40,421 nucleotides of DNA, taken from positions 1 through 40,421 of the forward strand of contig JAFTUL010000018.1 of NCBI GenBank assembly GCA_017466275.1, given 5' to 3'. Source of the stretch: Clostridia bacterium (GTDB lineage Bacteria; Bacillota; Clostridia; UMGS1883). A program made the translations under genes and the position numbers. The notes below the pieces were generated by a model, which worked only from the letters and a program-made list of their open reading frames with translations, did not search any database and had not been told where the DNA came from. The stretch's first letter is position 1, and each line of letters starts with the position of its first letter. Shown piece after piece: positions 21,987 to 31,617 of this stretch.

Positions 21987-23399
21987 ATGAGTTTTTTGGC
22001 TGAAAAAAATATATTTATCTCACCTGAGGACAAGGCTCTTCAGGAAGTCTATATAAATTCAATAAAGAACTCTCTTTCAGGGCAGACTAAGTATGCAATG
22101 GTGGAAACCTACGGCTGTCAGCAGAATGTCAACGACTCACAGAGAATCGAGGGAATGCTCCTTGAGATGGGCTTTACCCTGACAGATGACAGAGAAAAGG
22201 CAGATGTTATCATTTTCAACACCTGTGCCATCCGCGAAAACGCCCACGAAAGAGTGTACGGAAACCTCGGTGCGTTAAAACACGTAAAAGCAAGAAAGCC
22301 CTCACTTATAATCGGCATCTGCGGTTGTATGGTACAACAGCCCCAGATTGCAAAAAGGGTTAAGTCAAAGTATAGGCACGTAGACCTTATTTTCGGCACG
22401 CACGTGCTGTGGAAATTTCCCCCTCTCCTCTCTGAGGTTATGGAGCACAGGGAAAGGGTTATCGATATTTCGGGCGACGGAGTAATCTGCGAGGGAACCC
22501 CCGTAAATTACGACGGCGGTGCAAAGGCGTTTGTATCAGTTATGTACGGTTGCAACAACTTCTGTTCCTACTGCATTGTACCCTATGTCCGCGGACGGGA
22601 AAGAAGCAGAATGGAAGAGGATATTCTCTCCGAGATAGATATGCTTGCAAAAAGCGGAGTCAAGGAAGTAATGCTTCTTGGTCAGAATGTAAACTCCTAC
22701 GGCAAGGACCGTGGCGAGGAAAACGGATTTGCAAATCTTCTCAAAAAGGTTTGTCTTATTGACGGCATTGAGAGAATACGCTTTATGTCCAGCCATCCCA
22801 AGGATATTTCCGAGGAGCTTCTGAGGGTAATGGCTGAGGAAGAAAAAATTTGTAAGAGTCTGCACCTTCCCCTGCAATCGGGAAGCAGTAAGGTTCTTTC
22901 GGATATGAACAGACACTATGACCGTGAAAAATATATGGGGATTGTCAAAAAGGCAAAGGAGCTTATGCCCGACCTTTCCCTTACTACTGACATTATTGTA
23001 GGCTTCCCCACGGAAACGGACAAGGATTTTGGTGACACGCTCTCCATCCTGCGTGAAGTTGGGTTTGATTCGATTTTTTCATTCATCTACTCCCCGAGAG
23101 AGGGTACAAAAGCGGCAGAGTGGGAGAATGTTTCCACCAAGGAAGAAATTGACAAACGCTTCCGCACACTCCTTGACCAGCAGAACGAAATAAGCTACAA
23201 GCTTAACCTGCGGCACGAGGGAAATGTGGAGAAAGTTCTTGTTGAGGGGCAGAGTAAAACCGACCCCGATATGATGACGGGCAGAAACTACGCTAACAAA
23301 ATTGTGAATTTCAAGGGTGATGAATCCCTTGTCGGACAAATTATTGATGTAAAAATAACCAAGGCACAGACTTGGATTTTATACGGTGAATTAAAATAA
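21987..23399 (+). CDS. miaB: tRNA-2-methylthio-N6-isopentenyladenosine(37) synthase MiaB
   Basis: A 470-residue methylthiotransferase that adds the methylthio group to i6A37 of tRNA. The N-terminal MTTase domain has the three cluster cysteines (ETYGCQQN, FNTCAIRENA, GICGCM). The radical SAM motif C-x3-C-x2-C is in MYGCNNFCSYCIVPYVRGRE (about residue 190). A TRAM domain closes the protein. The start is either the ATG at 21987 or a TTG at 21996, the latter being better spaced from GGATGAG; I keep the ATG. miaA, which makes its substrate i6A37, lies downstream in the same cluster. Confidence 0.95.
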   Translation: MSFLAEKNIFISPEDKALQEVYINSIKNSLSGQTKYAMVETYGCQQNVNDSQRIEGMLLEMGFTLTDDREKADVIIFNTCAIRENAHERVYGNLGALKHVKARKPSLIIGICGCMVQQPQIAKRVKSKYRHVDLIFGTHVLWKFPPLLSEVMEHRERVIDISGDGVICEGTPVNYDGGAKAFVSVMYGCNNFCSYCIVPYVRGRERSRMEEDILSEIDMLAKSGVKEVMLLGQNVNSYGKDRGEENGFANLLKKVCLIDGIERIRFMSSHPKDISEELLRVMAEEEKICKSLHLPLQSGSSKVLSDMNRHYDREKYMGIVKKAKELMPDLSLTTDIIVGFPTETDKDFGDTLSILREVGFDSIFSFIYSPREGTKAAEWENVSTKEEIDKRFRTLLDQQNEISYKLNLRHEGNVEKVLVEGQSKTDPDMMTGRNYANKIVNFKGDESLVGQIIDVKITKAQTWILYGELK

Positions 23400-23426
23400 A
23401 ATTTATATAAAAGGACGGTAAGAAAA

Positions 23427-23816
23427 ATGGCAGAAATTTTTGAAAAAGCAAGAGAACTCGGTGAAGCAATTATCGAGAGTAAAGAGTATAAGGAGCTTAA
23501 AGAAGCCGAGCTTAAGCAGGAAAATGACGAAGAAGCACTTGCACTTCTCAAGGAATACAGCGATGTGAGAACACGCCTCGGTGCAGAAATTCAGAAAGGC
23601 GACGTTTCAGAGGAAAGAATCGCCGAAATCCGCGAGGAGCTTGAAGAGGCTTATTCCAAAATGACAACAAACGACACAATTACTGCATACATCAATGCAC
23701 AGAGAACATTTCAGGCAGTAATTGACCAGATGAACAATATCCTTTCATTCCACATCACAGGCAAAATCCCCGGAGGTTGCAGCGGCAACTGTTCATCCTG
23801 CAACAGTTGCGGTTAA
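23427..23816 (+). CDS. YlbF/YmcA family protein with cysteine-rich tail
   Basis: A 129-residue helical protein. Residues about 4-105 are the Com_YlbF domain (EKARELGEAIIESKEYKELKEAE, then AYINAQRTFQAVIDQMNNIL). In Bacillus, YmcA, YlbF and YaaT form a complex that carries Fe-S clusters and steers RNase Y cleavage. The tail has four cysteines in C-x3-C-x2-C-x2-C spacing (residues about 118-128), a good Fe-S or zinc site. Its place between miaB and mutS matches ymcA in Bacillus. AAAGGACGG precedes the ATG. Confidence 0.85.
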   Translation: MAEIFEKARELGEAIIESKEYKELKEAELKQENDEEALALLKEYSDVRTRLGAEIQKGDVSEERIAEIREELEEAYSKMTTNDTITAYINAQRTFQAVIDQMNNILSFHITGKIPGGCSGNCSSCNSCG

Positions 23817-23846
23817 TCCACAATTTACTACTAAGGAGGAAAACCC

Positions 23847-26441
23847 ATGGCAGAGCTCACTCCAATGATGAAGCAATACATGGAAATAAAGAAAAAGTGT
23901 CCTGACACCATACTGATGTTCAGACTGGGCGATTTTTATGAAATGTTCTTTGAAGACGCAATTGTGGCTTCCAAGGACCTTGAAATCACCCTTACAGGTC
24001 GTGACTGCGGTCAGGAAGAGCGTGCTCCCATGTGCGGTGTTCCTTTCCACGCGGCGGACACATACATTGCAAGGCTCGTTGCCAAGGGTCACAAGGTTGC
24101 CATCTGTGAGCAGATGGAGGATCCCAAATCAGTAAAGGGGATTGTAAAGCGTGACATCATCCGTATTGTCACCCCCGGTACAATTCTTGATGATTCACTC
24201 CTTAACTCACGAAAGACAAACTATATGGCATCCGTTTGCCGGATTGGTAACGATTGCGGTGTGTCCTTCGTGGATGTTTCGACGGGTGAGCTTTTGGGTA
24301 CAACCCTTTATGACGATATTACCTGCGACAAGCTTATAAATGAGCTTGCACGCTTCTCCCCCGTTGAAATTGCTCTTGGAGGAAACTCCTTTCAGAATAA
24401 GAAAATCACAGAATATATTGAGAGCCGTACAGACGCTCTCACCTTTACATATGACTTTGAGGATGCGGAAAAAGAGTCGCGTGAGCTTTTGGCGTCACAG
24501 CTGAAAAACAGCAACGATATTTCAGACAGACTCCTGCGCGTTTCCGCAACGGCTCTTATCCAATATATCCTCGAAACACAGAAAGCAAAAATGGCACATA
24601 TCCACACAATGGATATTTACACATCTCAGGAATTTGTTGACCTTGATGCCGCAACGGTGAGAAACCTTGAGCTTGTCGAAACAATGCGTGACAAGTCCAA
24701 GCGAGGAAGCCTTTTCTGGGTGCTTGACAACACAAAAACCTCTATGGGTACCAGAATGCTCAAGCAATGGATTCTCCGCCCGCTTGTAAATGCCGCATCT
24801 GTTAATAACCGACTCTCGGGTGTTGAGGAATTGGTGTCCGCAATGGATATCCGTGACGACCTTTCCGACGCACTTACAGGTGTAAACGATATTGAAAGGC
24901 TTATGAGCCGTGTTAGTGTAGGAACGGCAAATGCCCGTGATATGGCATCACTTTGTGTGTCCTTTGCACGCCTCCCATTCCTGCATAAAATTCTGTGCAG
25001 AACGAGAAGCACTATCTTAAGTGTTCAGGCGGCAAACCTTGACACGCTTGAGGATTTAAGGGATTTACTGGAAAGGGCAATTAATCCCGAACCACCGATA
25101 ACACTTCGTGAGGGTAACATTATCCGCGACGGTTTCCTTGAGGAGATTGACAGACTCCGTTCAATTACCCGTGGCGGAAGTAATTTCATTGCAGAGCTTG
25201 AGGCAAGAGAGCGTGAAAGAACGGGAATTAAAACCCTGAAAGTTAAATTCAACAAGGTTTTCGGTTACTTTATTGAGGTTTCTACCTCTCAGCTTTCAAA
25301 AGTACCCGATGATTATATGAGAAAGCAGACTCTCACCAATGGAGAAAGATTCATCACCGCTGAGCTTAAGGAGATTGAGAGCAGCGTCCTCGGTGCAAGC
25401 GAGAAGCTTGTTCAGCTTGAATACGAGGAATTTCAGCGTATCCGCGAGAGAATCTGCGAACATATGGAACGAATCGAAAAAACTGCCCACGCCATTGCCG
25501 TGACAGATACTATCTATTCCCTTGCGGAAGCGGCTGTAAAGAACGGTTACAAGAAGCCTGAGGTCAATCTTTCGGACAAGCTTGTAATAAAAGAGGGCAG
25601 ACACCCCGTTGTAGAAAAAGTACTTTCCGACAGTCTTTTCGTTCCCAATGACACAATCCTTGATTGCAAGGATAACAGAATGTCAGTTATTACCGGCCCC
25701 AATATGGCAGGTAAATCCACATATATGCGTCAGACGGCACTCATTGCACTTATGGCACAGATTGGCTCTTTCGTGCCTGCACAGAGTGCGGAGTGCGGAA
25801 TTATAGACAAGATATTCACAAGAATCGGTGCTTCCGACGACCTCGCTTCGGGGCAGAGTACGTTTATGCTCGAAATGAACGAGGTCAGCTATATCCTCAA
25901 AAATGCTACGAAAAAGAGCCTTTGTATTCTTGACGAAATCGGCAGAGGTACAAGCACCTTTGACGGACTTTCCATTGCCTGGGCAGTTATTGAACATATT
26001 GCAAAAAAAGTAGGAGCAAAAACGCTCTTTGCCACACATTATCACGAGCTTACCGCACTTGAGGGGACTCTTTCGGGCGTAGTGAATTATAACACCGCCT
26101 GCAAAAAGAGGGGCGACGACATCACATTCCTCAGAAGAATTGTCCGCGGCGGCACAGACGATAGCTTTGGTATTGAGGTTGCCAAGCTTGCAGGTGTTCC
26201 CGACAGCGTTATTAAAAGGGCAAAGGAAGTTTTGGCTTCCGTTGAGGGTAACACCCGTGCAAGTGAAACAGGCGGAAAAATCGCCGCTGATATTACAGAA
26301 AAAGATGATGCTTCTATGCAGATTGGCTTTGCCGATATGGAAAACAGCAAGGTTGTGGAAGCACTTAAGGCTATTGATGTTACTACTTTAACACCTATTG
26401 AAGCAATGAACAAGTTGTATGAATTGCAGAAGCTGTTATAA
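23847..26441 (+). CDS. mutS: DNA mismatch repair ATPase MutS
   Basis: An 864-residue protein of normal MutS length. The N-terminal mismatch-binding domain has FRLGDFYEMFFEDA (F-x-E motif, about residue 33). The connector, core and clamp domains follow. The ATPase end has Walker A TGPNMAGKSTYMRQ (about 616), Walker B LCILDEIGRGTSTFDG and ATHYHEL. MutS scans DNA for mismatches and recruits MutL, which is encoded next. AAGGAGG precedes the ATG. It is followed by a 163-base structured spacer. Confidence 0.97.
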   Translation: MAELTPMMKQYMEIKKKCPDTILMFRLGDFYEMFFEDAIVASKDLEITLTGRDCGQEERAPMCGVPFHAADTYIARLVAKGHKVAICEQMEDPKSVKGIVKRDIIRIVTPGTILDDSLLNSRKTNYMASVCRIGNDCGVSFVDVSTGELLGTTLYDDITCDKLINELARFSPVEIALGGNSFQNKKITEYIESRTDALTFTYDFEDAEKESRELLASQLKNSNDISDRLLRVSATALIQYILETQKAKMAHIHTMDIYTSQEFVDLDAATVRNLELVETMRDKSKRGSLFWVLDNTKTSMGTRMLKQWILRPLVNAASVNNRLSGVEELVSAMDIRDDLSDALTGVNDIERLMSRVSVGTANARDMASLCVSFARLPFLHKILCRTRSTILSVQAANLDTLEDLRDLLERAINPEPPITLREGNIIRDGFLEEIDRLRSITRGGSNFIAELEARERERTGIKTLKVKFNKVFGYFIEVSTSQLSKVPDDYMRKQTLTNGERFITAELKEIESSVLGASEKLVQLEYEEFQRIRERICEHMERIEKTAHAIAVTDTIYSLAEAAVKNGYKKPEVNLSDKLVIKEGRHPVVEKVLSDSLFVPNDTILDCKDNRMSVITGPNMAGKSTYMRQTALIALMAQIGSFVPAQSAECGIIDKIFTRIGASDDLASGQSTFMLEMNEVSYILKNATKKSLCILDEIGRGTSTFDGLSIAWAVIEHIAKKVGAKTLFATHYHELTALEGTLSGVVNYNTACKKRGDDITFLRRIVRGGTDDSFGIEVAKLAGVPDSVIKRAKEVLASVEGNTRASETGGKIAADITEKDDASMQIGFADMENSKVVEALKAIDVTTLTPIEAMNKLYELQKLL

Positions 26442-26604
26442 AAGCAAAGATTTTTGCCACAGGCAAAAATCCACATTATGAAAGTTTATCGAGGAAAAAG
26501 CAGCGTACGCGAATTTTCCTCGAAAGAGGAAGAATGATTTATGCGAGGCGAGGCATCGCCGAGGCGGAGCCGTGAATTATTCTGACGACAGGAGGTGACT
26601 CCCC
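26442..26604 (+). other. mutS-mutL spacer with three hairpins
   Basis: Gene-free. Hairpin 1: GATTTTTGCC (26449-26458) with 26462-26471, perfect but lacking a T run. Hairpin 2: TCGAGGAAAA (26489-26498) with 26514-26523. Hairpin 3: 26531-26543 with 26571-26583 (13 pairs, three G-U), enclosing GGCGA/TCGCC. The mutL ribosome binding site follows directly. Could attenuate or stabilise the message, or be a repeat element. Confidence 0.5.
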
Positions 26605-28491
26605 ATGGGAAAAATCAATGTACTTGACAAATTTACTGCCGAGAAAATTGCGGCAGGTGAAGTTGTAGAAAGACCTGCCAGCGTTATAAAAGAGCTGGTG
26701 GAAAATGCCATTGATGCAGGTGCTACAACTGTCACCGTCGAAATTAAAGATGGCGGAACTACATATATGCGTGTCGCCGACAACGGCAGCGGTATGGATA
26801 AAGATGATGCCCGCACGGCATTTTTAAGGCACGCTACAAGCAAGATAAAAACCGATAAGGATTTGGAGCATATTGCAACCCTCGGTTTCCGTGGAGAGGC
26901 ACTCTGTTCCATTGCTGCGGTGAGCCGCACGGAGCTTTTCACCAAGCAACGCACCTCCGACGAGGGTACACACGTAGTGGTTGAGGGTGGCGAGGAAAAG
27001 CTTTTCGAAAGTGCAGGCTGTCCCGACGGTACGACGATTATTGTAAAAAACCTTTTCTTCAACACTCCTGCGAGAATGAAGTTTCTGAAAAAAGATTCCG
27101 TTGAAGCATCTGCCGTAACAGATGTCTGTAACAAGCAGGCACTCAGCCATCCCGACGTTTCAATCCGCCTTATCCGTGACGGAAAGGATGTACTTTTCTC
27201 CCCCGGTGACAACACCCTGAAAAATGCCGTTCACTCGGTTTACGGCAGGGATATTGCAAACTCCACCGCTTCGGTGGACTACACAAAAAACGGCATCCGT
27301 GTTTTCGGTCTGACGGGCAAAAATAACCTTTCAAGGCCGAACAGACTGATGCAGGTATTCTTTATAAACGGCAGATTTGTGGTAAATAAAACGCTTCTTG
27401 CCGCTGTGAGCGAGGCTTACAAAAACGAGCTTATGGTTGGCAGATTCCCCGTATGCATACTGAACGTAGAAATGGACCCTGCCCTTGTGGATGTAAATGT
27501 TCACCCCGGCAAAACGGAGGTTAAATTTGCTTCCGAGCAGGATGTGTACGAGGCTTGTTACTGGGCTGTAAAAAACGCCCTTACGGAAATTGCCGCACCC
27601 AGAGAGGTTGGCATTTTGAATAACAAGGAAGCATTTAAAATGCCCATTACCGTAAAAAATGCAGAACAGATTTCCTTTACCAAGCCCAAGGCAGAGATAA
27701 AGAAGTCGGCATTTACCCCCTACACTCCCCCAAAGGAAACTCCCAAGCCCAAAATTCTTACGGAGAATCAGATTCGGGAAGAAGTTAAGGGGTTTGACGG
27801 AAAGCTTCCTGTAAGAGAAATTGAGGGTGTACAAAGAATAAAAGAAGAAAAGATTGACATTTCCAAGGAAATTCAGAATGCTATTGAAAAGGCACAAGCT
27901 ACCGAAAAGCCCGATACCGTTTGTGATGTAAAAATTATCGGTCAGCTTTTCGATACATATATACTTGCGGAGGGTGACGGCGAATTTTTCCTGATGGACC
28001 AGCACGCCGCACACGAAAGAATCCGCTACGAAGAAATCCGCAGAAGCGGGTACAAGACAGATACTCAGCTTCTCTTAATGCCCATTACAGTGAACCTTAC
28101 TCCCGAGGAAAAGACACTTGCTTTAGAAAGAAGCGAGCTACTCCTTTCTATGGGATTTCAGGTTGAGGATTTTGGGACAAACAGCGTAGTATTACGCTCT
28201 CTCCCCTCCGACTGTCCATTCCAGGAGGGCGAGGGATTGTTTATCGAAATACTCGGCGTTCTGGCAGGTGGAGAGCCGGGCGAGATTTCGGCAATGCTTG
28301 ACAAGGCAATCTACACAATTGCCTGCCGAAGTGCCATTAAAGCACACCAGAAGCTTTCTCTTCCCGAACTTGAAAAGCTATACGCACAGGCTTCTTCACT
28401 TGAGGGTATTACAACCTGCCCCCACGGAAGACCGATTACAGTAAAGCTTACCCGTTACCAGATAGAGAAAATGTTTGGCAGGATTGTGTGA
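26605..28491 (+). CDS. mutL: DNA mismatch repair protein MutL (endonuclease type)
   Basis: A 628-residue protein. The N-terminal GHKL ATPase has KIAAGEVVERPASVIKELVENAIDAGA, the DNGSGM motif and TLGFRGEAL. A variable linker spans about residues 330-430. The C-terminal domain has DQHAAHERIRYEEI, the D-Q-H-A-x2-E-x4-E metal motif of nicking MutL proteins, and CPHGRPI. It therefore cuts the nascent strand itself, consistent with a bacterium lacking MutH. Start supported by GACAGGAGGTG. Four bases short of overlap with nothing; miaA follows 13 bases after its stop. Confidence 0.96.
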   Translation: MGKINVLDKFTAEKIAAGEVVERPASVIKELVENAIDAGATTVTVEIKDGGTTYMRVADNGSGMDKDDARTAFLRHATSKIKTDKDLEHIATLGFRGEALCSIAAVSRTELFTKQRTSDEGTHVVVEGGEEKLFESAGCPDGTTIIVKNLFFNTPARMKFLKKDSVEASAVTDVCNKQALSHPDVSIRLIRDGKDVLFSPGDNTLKNAVHSVYGRDIANSTASVDYTKNGIRVFGLTGKNNLSRPNRLMQVFFINGRFVVNKTLLAAVSEAYKNELMVGRFPVCILNVEMDPALVDVNVHPGKTEVKFASEQDVYEACYWAVKNALTEIAAPREVGILNNKEAFKMPITVKNAEQISFTKPKAEIKKSAFTPYTPPKETPKPKILTENQIREEVKGFDGKLPVREIEGVQRIKEEKIDISKEIQNAIEKAQATEKPDTVCDVKIIGQLFDTYILAEGDGEFFLMDQHAAHERIRYEEIRRSGYKTDTQLLLMPITVNLTPEEKTLALERSELLLSMGFQVEDFGTNSVVLRSLPSDCPFQEGEGLFIEILGVLAGGEPGEISAMLDKAIYTIACRSAIKAHQKLSLPELEKLYAQASSLEGITTCPHGRPITVKLTRYQIEKMFGRIV

Positions 28492-28504
28492 CGGGGGTAC
28501 GGCT

Positions 28505-29431
28505 ATGACAAAAAAAATACCCCTTGTAATCGTTGCAGGTGCAACAGCCTCGGGAAAGACGGGGCTTGGAATAAAACTTGCCGAAAAATTGAACGGTGAG
28601 GTTATCTCCTGCGACTCAATGCAAATATACAAAAATCTATCCATAGGTACGGCAAAACCCACAAAGGAGGAAATGGGGAATATCCCCCACCATATGCTTG
28701 ACGTGGCGGAGCCGTGGGAGGAATTCAGTGTAGAAAAATACTGCTCTATGGCACACGGAATAATCCGTGACATACACAGCCGCGGCAAGCTTCCCATAAT
28801 GGTTGGCGGTACGGGGCTGTATGCAGACAACACAGTTTTTGCAACCACATTCTCCGCACCCAAAAGGGATGAAAAGCTTTCTTCTGAGCTTACGCGTTAT
28901 GCCGAGGAAAACGGCAACGAGGCACTTTTCGAAATTCTCCAAAAAGAAGACCCCGAGGCGGCAAAGACGCTCCATCCCAACGACGTAAAAAGGGTTGTCC
29001 GTGCTATTGAAACTGTCCGCACTACAGGGAAAACGAGGGCTGAGCTTGACAGCGAAAGCCGTCCCGAGGAAAGTCCCTACGATTATATTTACCTTGCAAT
29101 TGATATGGATAGAGAGCTTCTCTACCAAAGAATTGATAAAAGAGCAGATATAATGCTTGAAGACGGACTTCTGGATGAGGTCAGGGAATTTATTCTCCCC
29201 AACCTTTCCCGAATGACAACCGCTGCGGCGGCAATAGGCTACCGTGAAGCAGTATGGTATTTTAAAGGCTTGTGCACCTATACCGAGATGGTGGAGCTTT
29301 TAAAAAGAAACACACGTAGGTACGCTAAAAGGCAACTGACGTGGCTACGAAAGAACAACGAGGTACATTGGCTTGATTTTAAAAACGCACAGAGTCAAGC
29401 TGAAGAATTGATTAACAAGAAAGGATTTTGA
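28505..29431 (+). CDS. miaA: tRNA dimethylallyltransferase MiaA
   Basis: A 308-residue enzyme that adds dimethylallyl to A37 of tRNAs reading UNN codons. P-loop [10 protein letters not shown] at about residues 13-22, then [19 protein letters not shown] and [14 protein letters not shown], all standard MiaA motifs; the tRNA-binding end has [14 protein letters not shown]. The ATG at 28505 is chosen over an upstream one at 28475 that would overlap mutL and lacks a ribosome binding site. With miaB upstream it completes the ms2i6A pathway. Confidence 0.96.
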   Translation: MTKKIPLVIVAGATASGKTGLGIKLAEKLNGEVISCDSMQIYKNLSIGTAKPTKEEMGNIPHHMLDVAEPWEEFSVEKYCSMAHGIIRDIHSRGKLPIMVGGTGLYADNTVFATTFSAPKRDEKLSSELTRYAEENGNEALFEILQKEDPEAAKTLHPNDVKRVVRAIETVRTTGKTRAELDSESRPEESPYDYIYLAIDMDRELLYQRIDKRADIMLEDGLLDEVREFILPNLSRMTTAAAAIGYREAVWYFKGLCTYTEMVELLKRNTRRYAKRQLTWLRKNNEVHWLDFKNAQSQAEELINKKGF

Positions 29432-29433
29432 CA

Positions 29434-29682
29434 ATGAAAACACAGGTTAATTTGCAGGACGTATTTTTGAATCAGGTAAGAAAAGACAAACAGGCCATTA
29501 CAATTTTTCTTGTAAGCGGTTTTCAGATAAGAGGTCTTGTAACAGGCTTTGACAACTACACGGTAGTCCTTGATTGTGACGGTAAGCAGGAGCTTATCTA
29601 TAAACACGCAATTTCTACTATTATTCCCACCTACCCCGTAAACTTTATGGCGGCGGAAAAGGAGCAGAGTGAGGCTCTGTAA
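29434..29682 (+). CDS. hfq: RNA chaperone Hfq
   Basis: An 82-residue Sm-like protein: [15 protein letters not shown] (proximal face), [26 protein letters not shown], then the Sm2 motif [10 protein letters not shown]. Hfq hexamers bind small RNAs and mRNAs. An AAAGGA site precedes the ATG, 2 bases after miaA, so they are coupled as in many bacteria. Confidence 0.97.
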   Translation: MKTQVNLQDVFLNQVRKDKQAITIFLVSGFQIRGLVTGFDNYTVVLDCDGKQELIYKHAISTIIPTYPVNFMAAEKEQSEAL

Positions 29683-29720
29683 AATATATTTATTACACAA
29701 AAAGGAGGCGCACACTAAAA

Positions 29721-30935
29721 ATGAATAAATATCTGAAAAGATTTCTGTTTTTTTCACTACTTCTGACTTTCATAAGTACGGTCAGCTATTGCAGTGCGCC
29801 TTTTGATACAGAAACTGCACAAACGATTAATGTCCGTAAAACAATTAACGGAGAGGGATACATTCTCCGAAATGAAACAACGGTATCGCCCCAGTCCAAG
29901 GGGGCATTTGAGTCAGGTGTTCAGGACGGGACAAGGGTTTCCAGGAACGGAAGTCTGGGTATTACCATCAGCGGTAATTATAATGAGGAGCTTGTAGAGC
30001 AGCTTAAATCAGTAACAAAACGAATTGACGATATTGAAAAGGCAAACAGTTTTTCCAATATGTACTCTTCGGATGAAGCACGTATCTTCTCCGGACTTAA
30101 AGACCTTTCCGCGGCAATCCGTGAGGATGTCAGAAATCAGGACTTTATTTCTGCAACGGAAAACGCAACCCAGCTTTCCAATCTGCTTATTAAAAAAGAA
30201 ACTACCGACGACCGCGGTTCAACGGCAAACCTACTTTCGGAGCTTAAAGGAAAAAAGTACGAGCTTGAGCAGCAGCTCGGCGGAATCCGTCAGGAGGTAC
30301 GCTCTCCTGCGGCAGGATATTTCTATACTTCACTCGACGGTCTTGAAAGAACAATCAAGGAAACGGAAATTACAGCGATTTCCACCTCGGAAATTTATGA
30401 GTTTGACAACACTCTTAAAAACAATATCCCCGACGCAGGAAGCATAGGCAAAATTATAGACACCTATGCGTGGTATCTTGCCTGTGTCCTTGGAACGGAC
30501 AAGGTTGCACCGCTTAAAGCAGGAGGCACAGTTACCCTCTCCATTGACGAATCTACAGGGGTTAAGGCAACCGTACTGGCAATAAACGAGGACGATGCAG
30601 GAAGCTGTGCCGTTTTACTCAAATGCACACGCGATATTTCCGGTATTTTTGAGAAACGGAAAGTGGATTTTGAAATCTGTTACGAGGAATATAACGGACT
30701 TTATGTCCCTGCAGCAGCTATAAGAGTCGTGGACGGAGTAACAGGTGTTTACGTGATTAACAGAAATGATGCAGTATCTTTCCGTGCAGTTGACATTATT
30801 CTGCAGGAGGAAGACTACTATATTGTAAGGAGCAGCTTTACTCCCCCTGCGGATGTAAAGTTTTCTCCTCTCAGACTTTATGATGATATTTTGGTAAATC
30901 CGGAGGTGGCACACCGCAATGAGCTTAAAGAATAA
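29721..30935 (+). CDS. HlyD-like membrane-fusion (efflux adaptor) protein
   Basis: A 404-residue protein. It begins with a signal peptide or membrane anchor (residues 1-27, ending SYCSA; the Cys is not in a good lipobox). A beta segment (TINGEGYILRNETTVSPQSKGAF) resembles the lipoyl-like start of HlyD adaptors, then coiled-coil helices (about 75-190), PAAGYFYT, and a beta-barrel part. No ABC transporter or outer partner is encoded nearby. The gene sits just before the yggS-sepF-ylmH division cluster and overlaps yggS by 17 bases, so a link to cell envelope or division is possible. AAAGGAGG precedes the ATG. Confidence 0.7.
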   Translation: MNKYLKRFLFFSLLLTFISTVSYCSAPFDTETAQTINVRKTINGEGYILRNETTVSPQSKGAFESGVQDGTRVSRNGSLGITISGNYNEELVEQLKSVTKRIDDIEKANSFSNMYSSDEARIFSGLKDLSAAIREDVRNQDFISATENATQLSNLLIKKETTDDRGSTANLLSELKGKKYELEQQLGGIRQEVRSPAAGYFYTSLDGLERTIKETEITAISTSEIYEFDNTLKNNIPDAGSIGKIIDTYAWYLACVLGTDKVAPLKAGGTVTLSIDESTGVKATVLAINEDDAGSCAVLLKCTRDISGIFEKRKVDFEICYEEYNGLYVPAAAIRVVDGVTGVYVINRNDAVSFRAVDIILQEEDYYIVRSSFTPPADVKFSPLRLYDDILVNPEVAHRNELKE

Positions 30936-31581
30936 CCTTCAAACCATCCATAAGAAAATTGAGGATGCGTGCCTCAGAGCTAATCGAAATCCCGAGGAGG
31001 TAACTCTCGTTTGCGTATCCAAGACGATTGATGCCGAAACCATCTCGGAGGCTTACTCCCTTGGGGAAAAGGTTTTCGGTGAAAACCGACCGCAGGAGCT
31101 GAGGGACAAGCTTGACAAGGTAGCGGGTGCAAACTGGCACCTTATAGGGCATCTCCAGTCAAACAAGGTAAAATATGTTGTTGGAAAGGCAGCCCTCATC
31201 CATTCCGTAGACAGCCTTAACATAGCATCCGCAATAAATGAGCAGGCAGGAAAGCTCAAGGTTGCACAGGACATTTTGCTTGAGGTTAACATTTCGGGGG
31301 AAGAAAGCAAATATGGTTTGACAACAGAGGAAATCCCTAATATAATTAAAGAGATAGGGATGCTTTCAAATATCCGCTTTAAAGGGTTTATGACTATGGC
31401 ACCCTTGGGTGCACCCGAAAGCGAGATTAGAAGCATTTTCAAAAAAGCAAAAGAGCTTTTTGACTCCCATAAAAAAGACGGTGCAACCATTCTATCAATG
31501 GGTATGAGCAATGATTTTGAGATTGCCATTGAGGAAGGTGCAACTCTGGTAAGAGTGGGACGTGCGATTTTTAAAGGCTAA
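30919..31581 (+). CDS. PLP homeostasis protein, YggS family
   Basis: A 220-residue pyridoxal-phosphate-binding protein of the alanine-racemase barrel fold. The PLP lysine is in VTLVCVSKTIDAETI (K about residue 35), then FGENRPQEL, WHLIGHLQSNKVKYV, IHSVDSL and LSMGMSNDFEIAI at the phosphate site. Family members buffer PLP and keep amino-acid pools balanced. The gene precedes sepF as ylmE does in Bacillus. Confidence 0.95.
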   Translation: MSLKNNLQTIHKKIEDACLRANRNPEEVTLVCVSKTIDAETISEAYSLGEKVFGENRPQELRDKLDKVAGANWHLIGHLQSNKVKYVVGKAALIHSVDSLNIASAINEQAGKLKVAQDILLEVNISGEESKYGLTTEEIPNIIKEIGMLSNIRFKGFMTMAPLGAPESEIRSIFKKAKELFDSHKKDGATILSMGMSNDFEIAIEEGATLVRVGRAIFKG

Positions 31582-31617
31582 TAATTTTAGTAAACATATA
31601 TTTTAGGAGGATTTGTT

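Noticed and set aside
21793-21990. Open frame before miaB
   Set aside because: It covers the structured element, terminator and miaB promoter; composition is that of spacer DNA.
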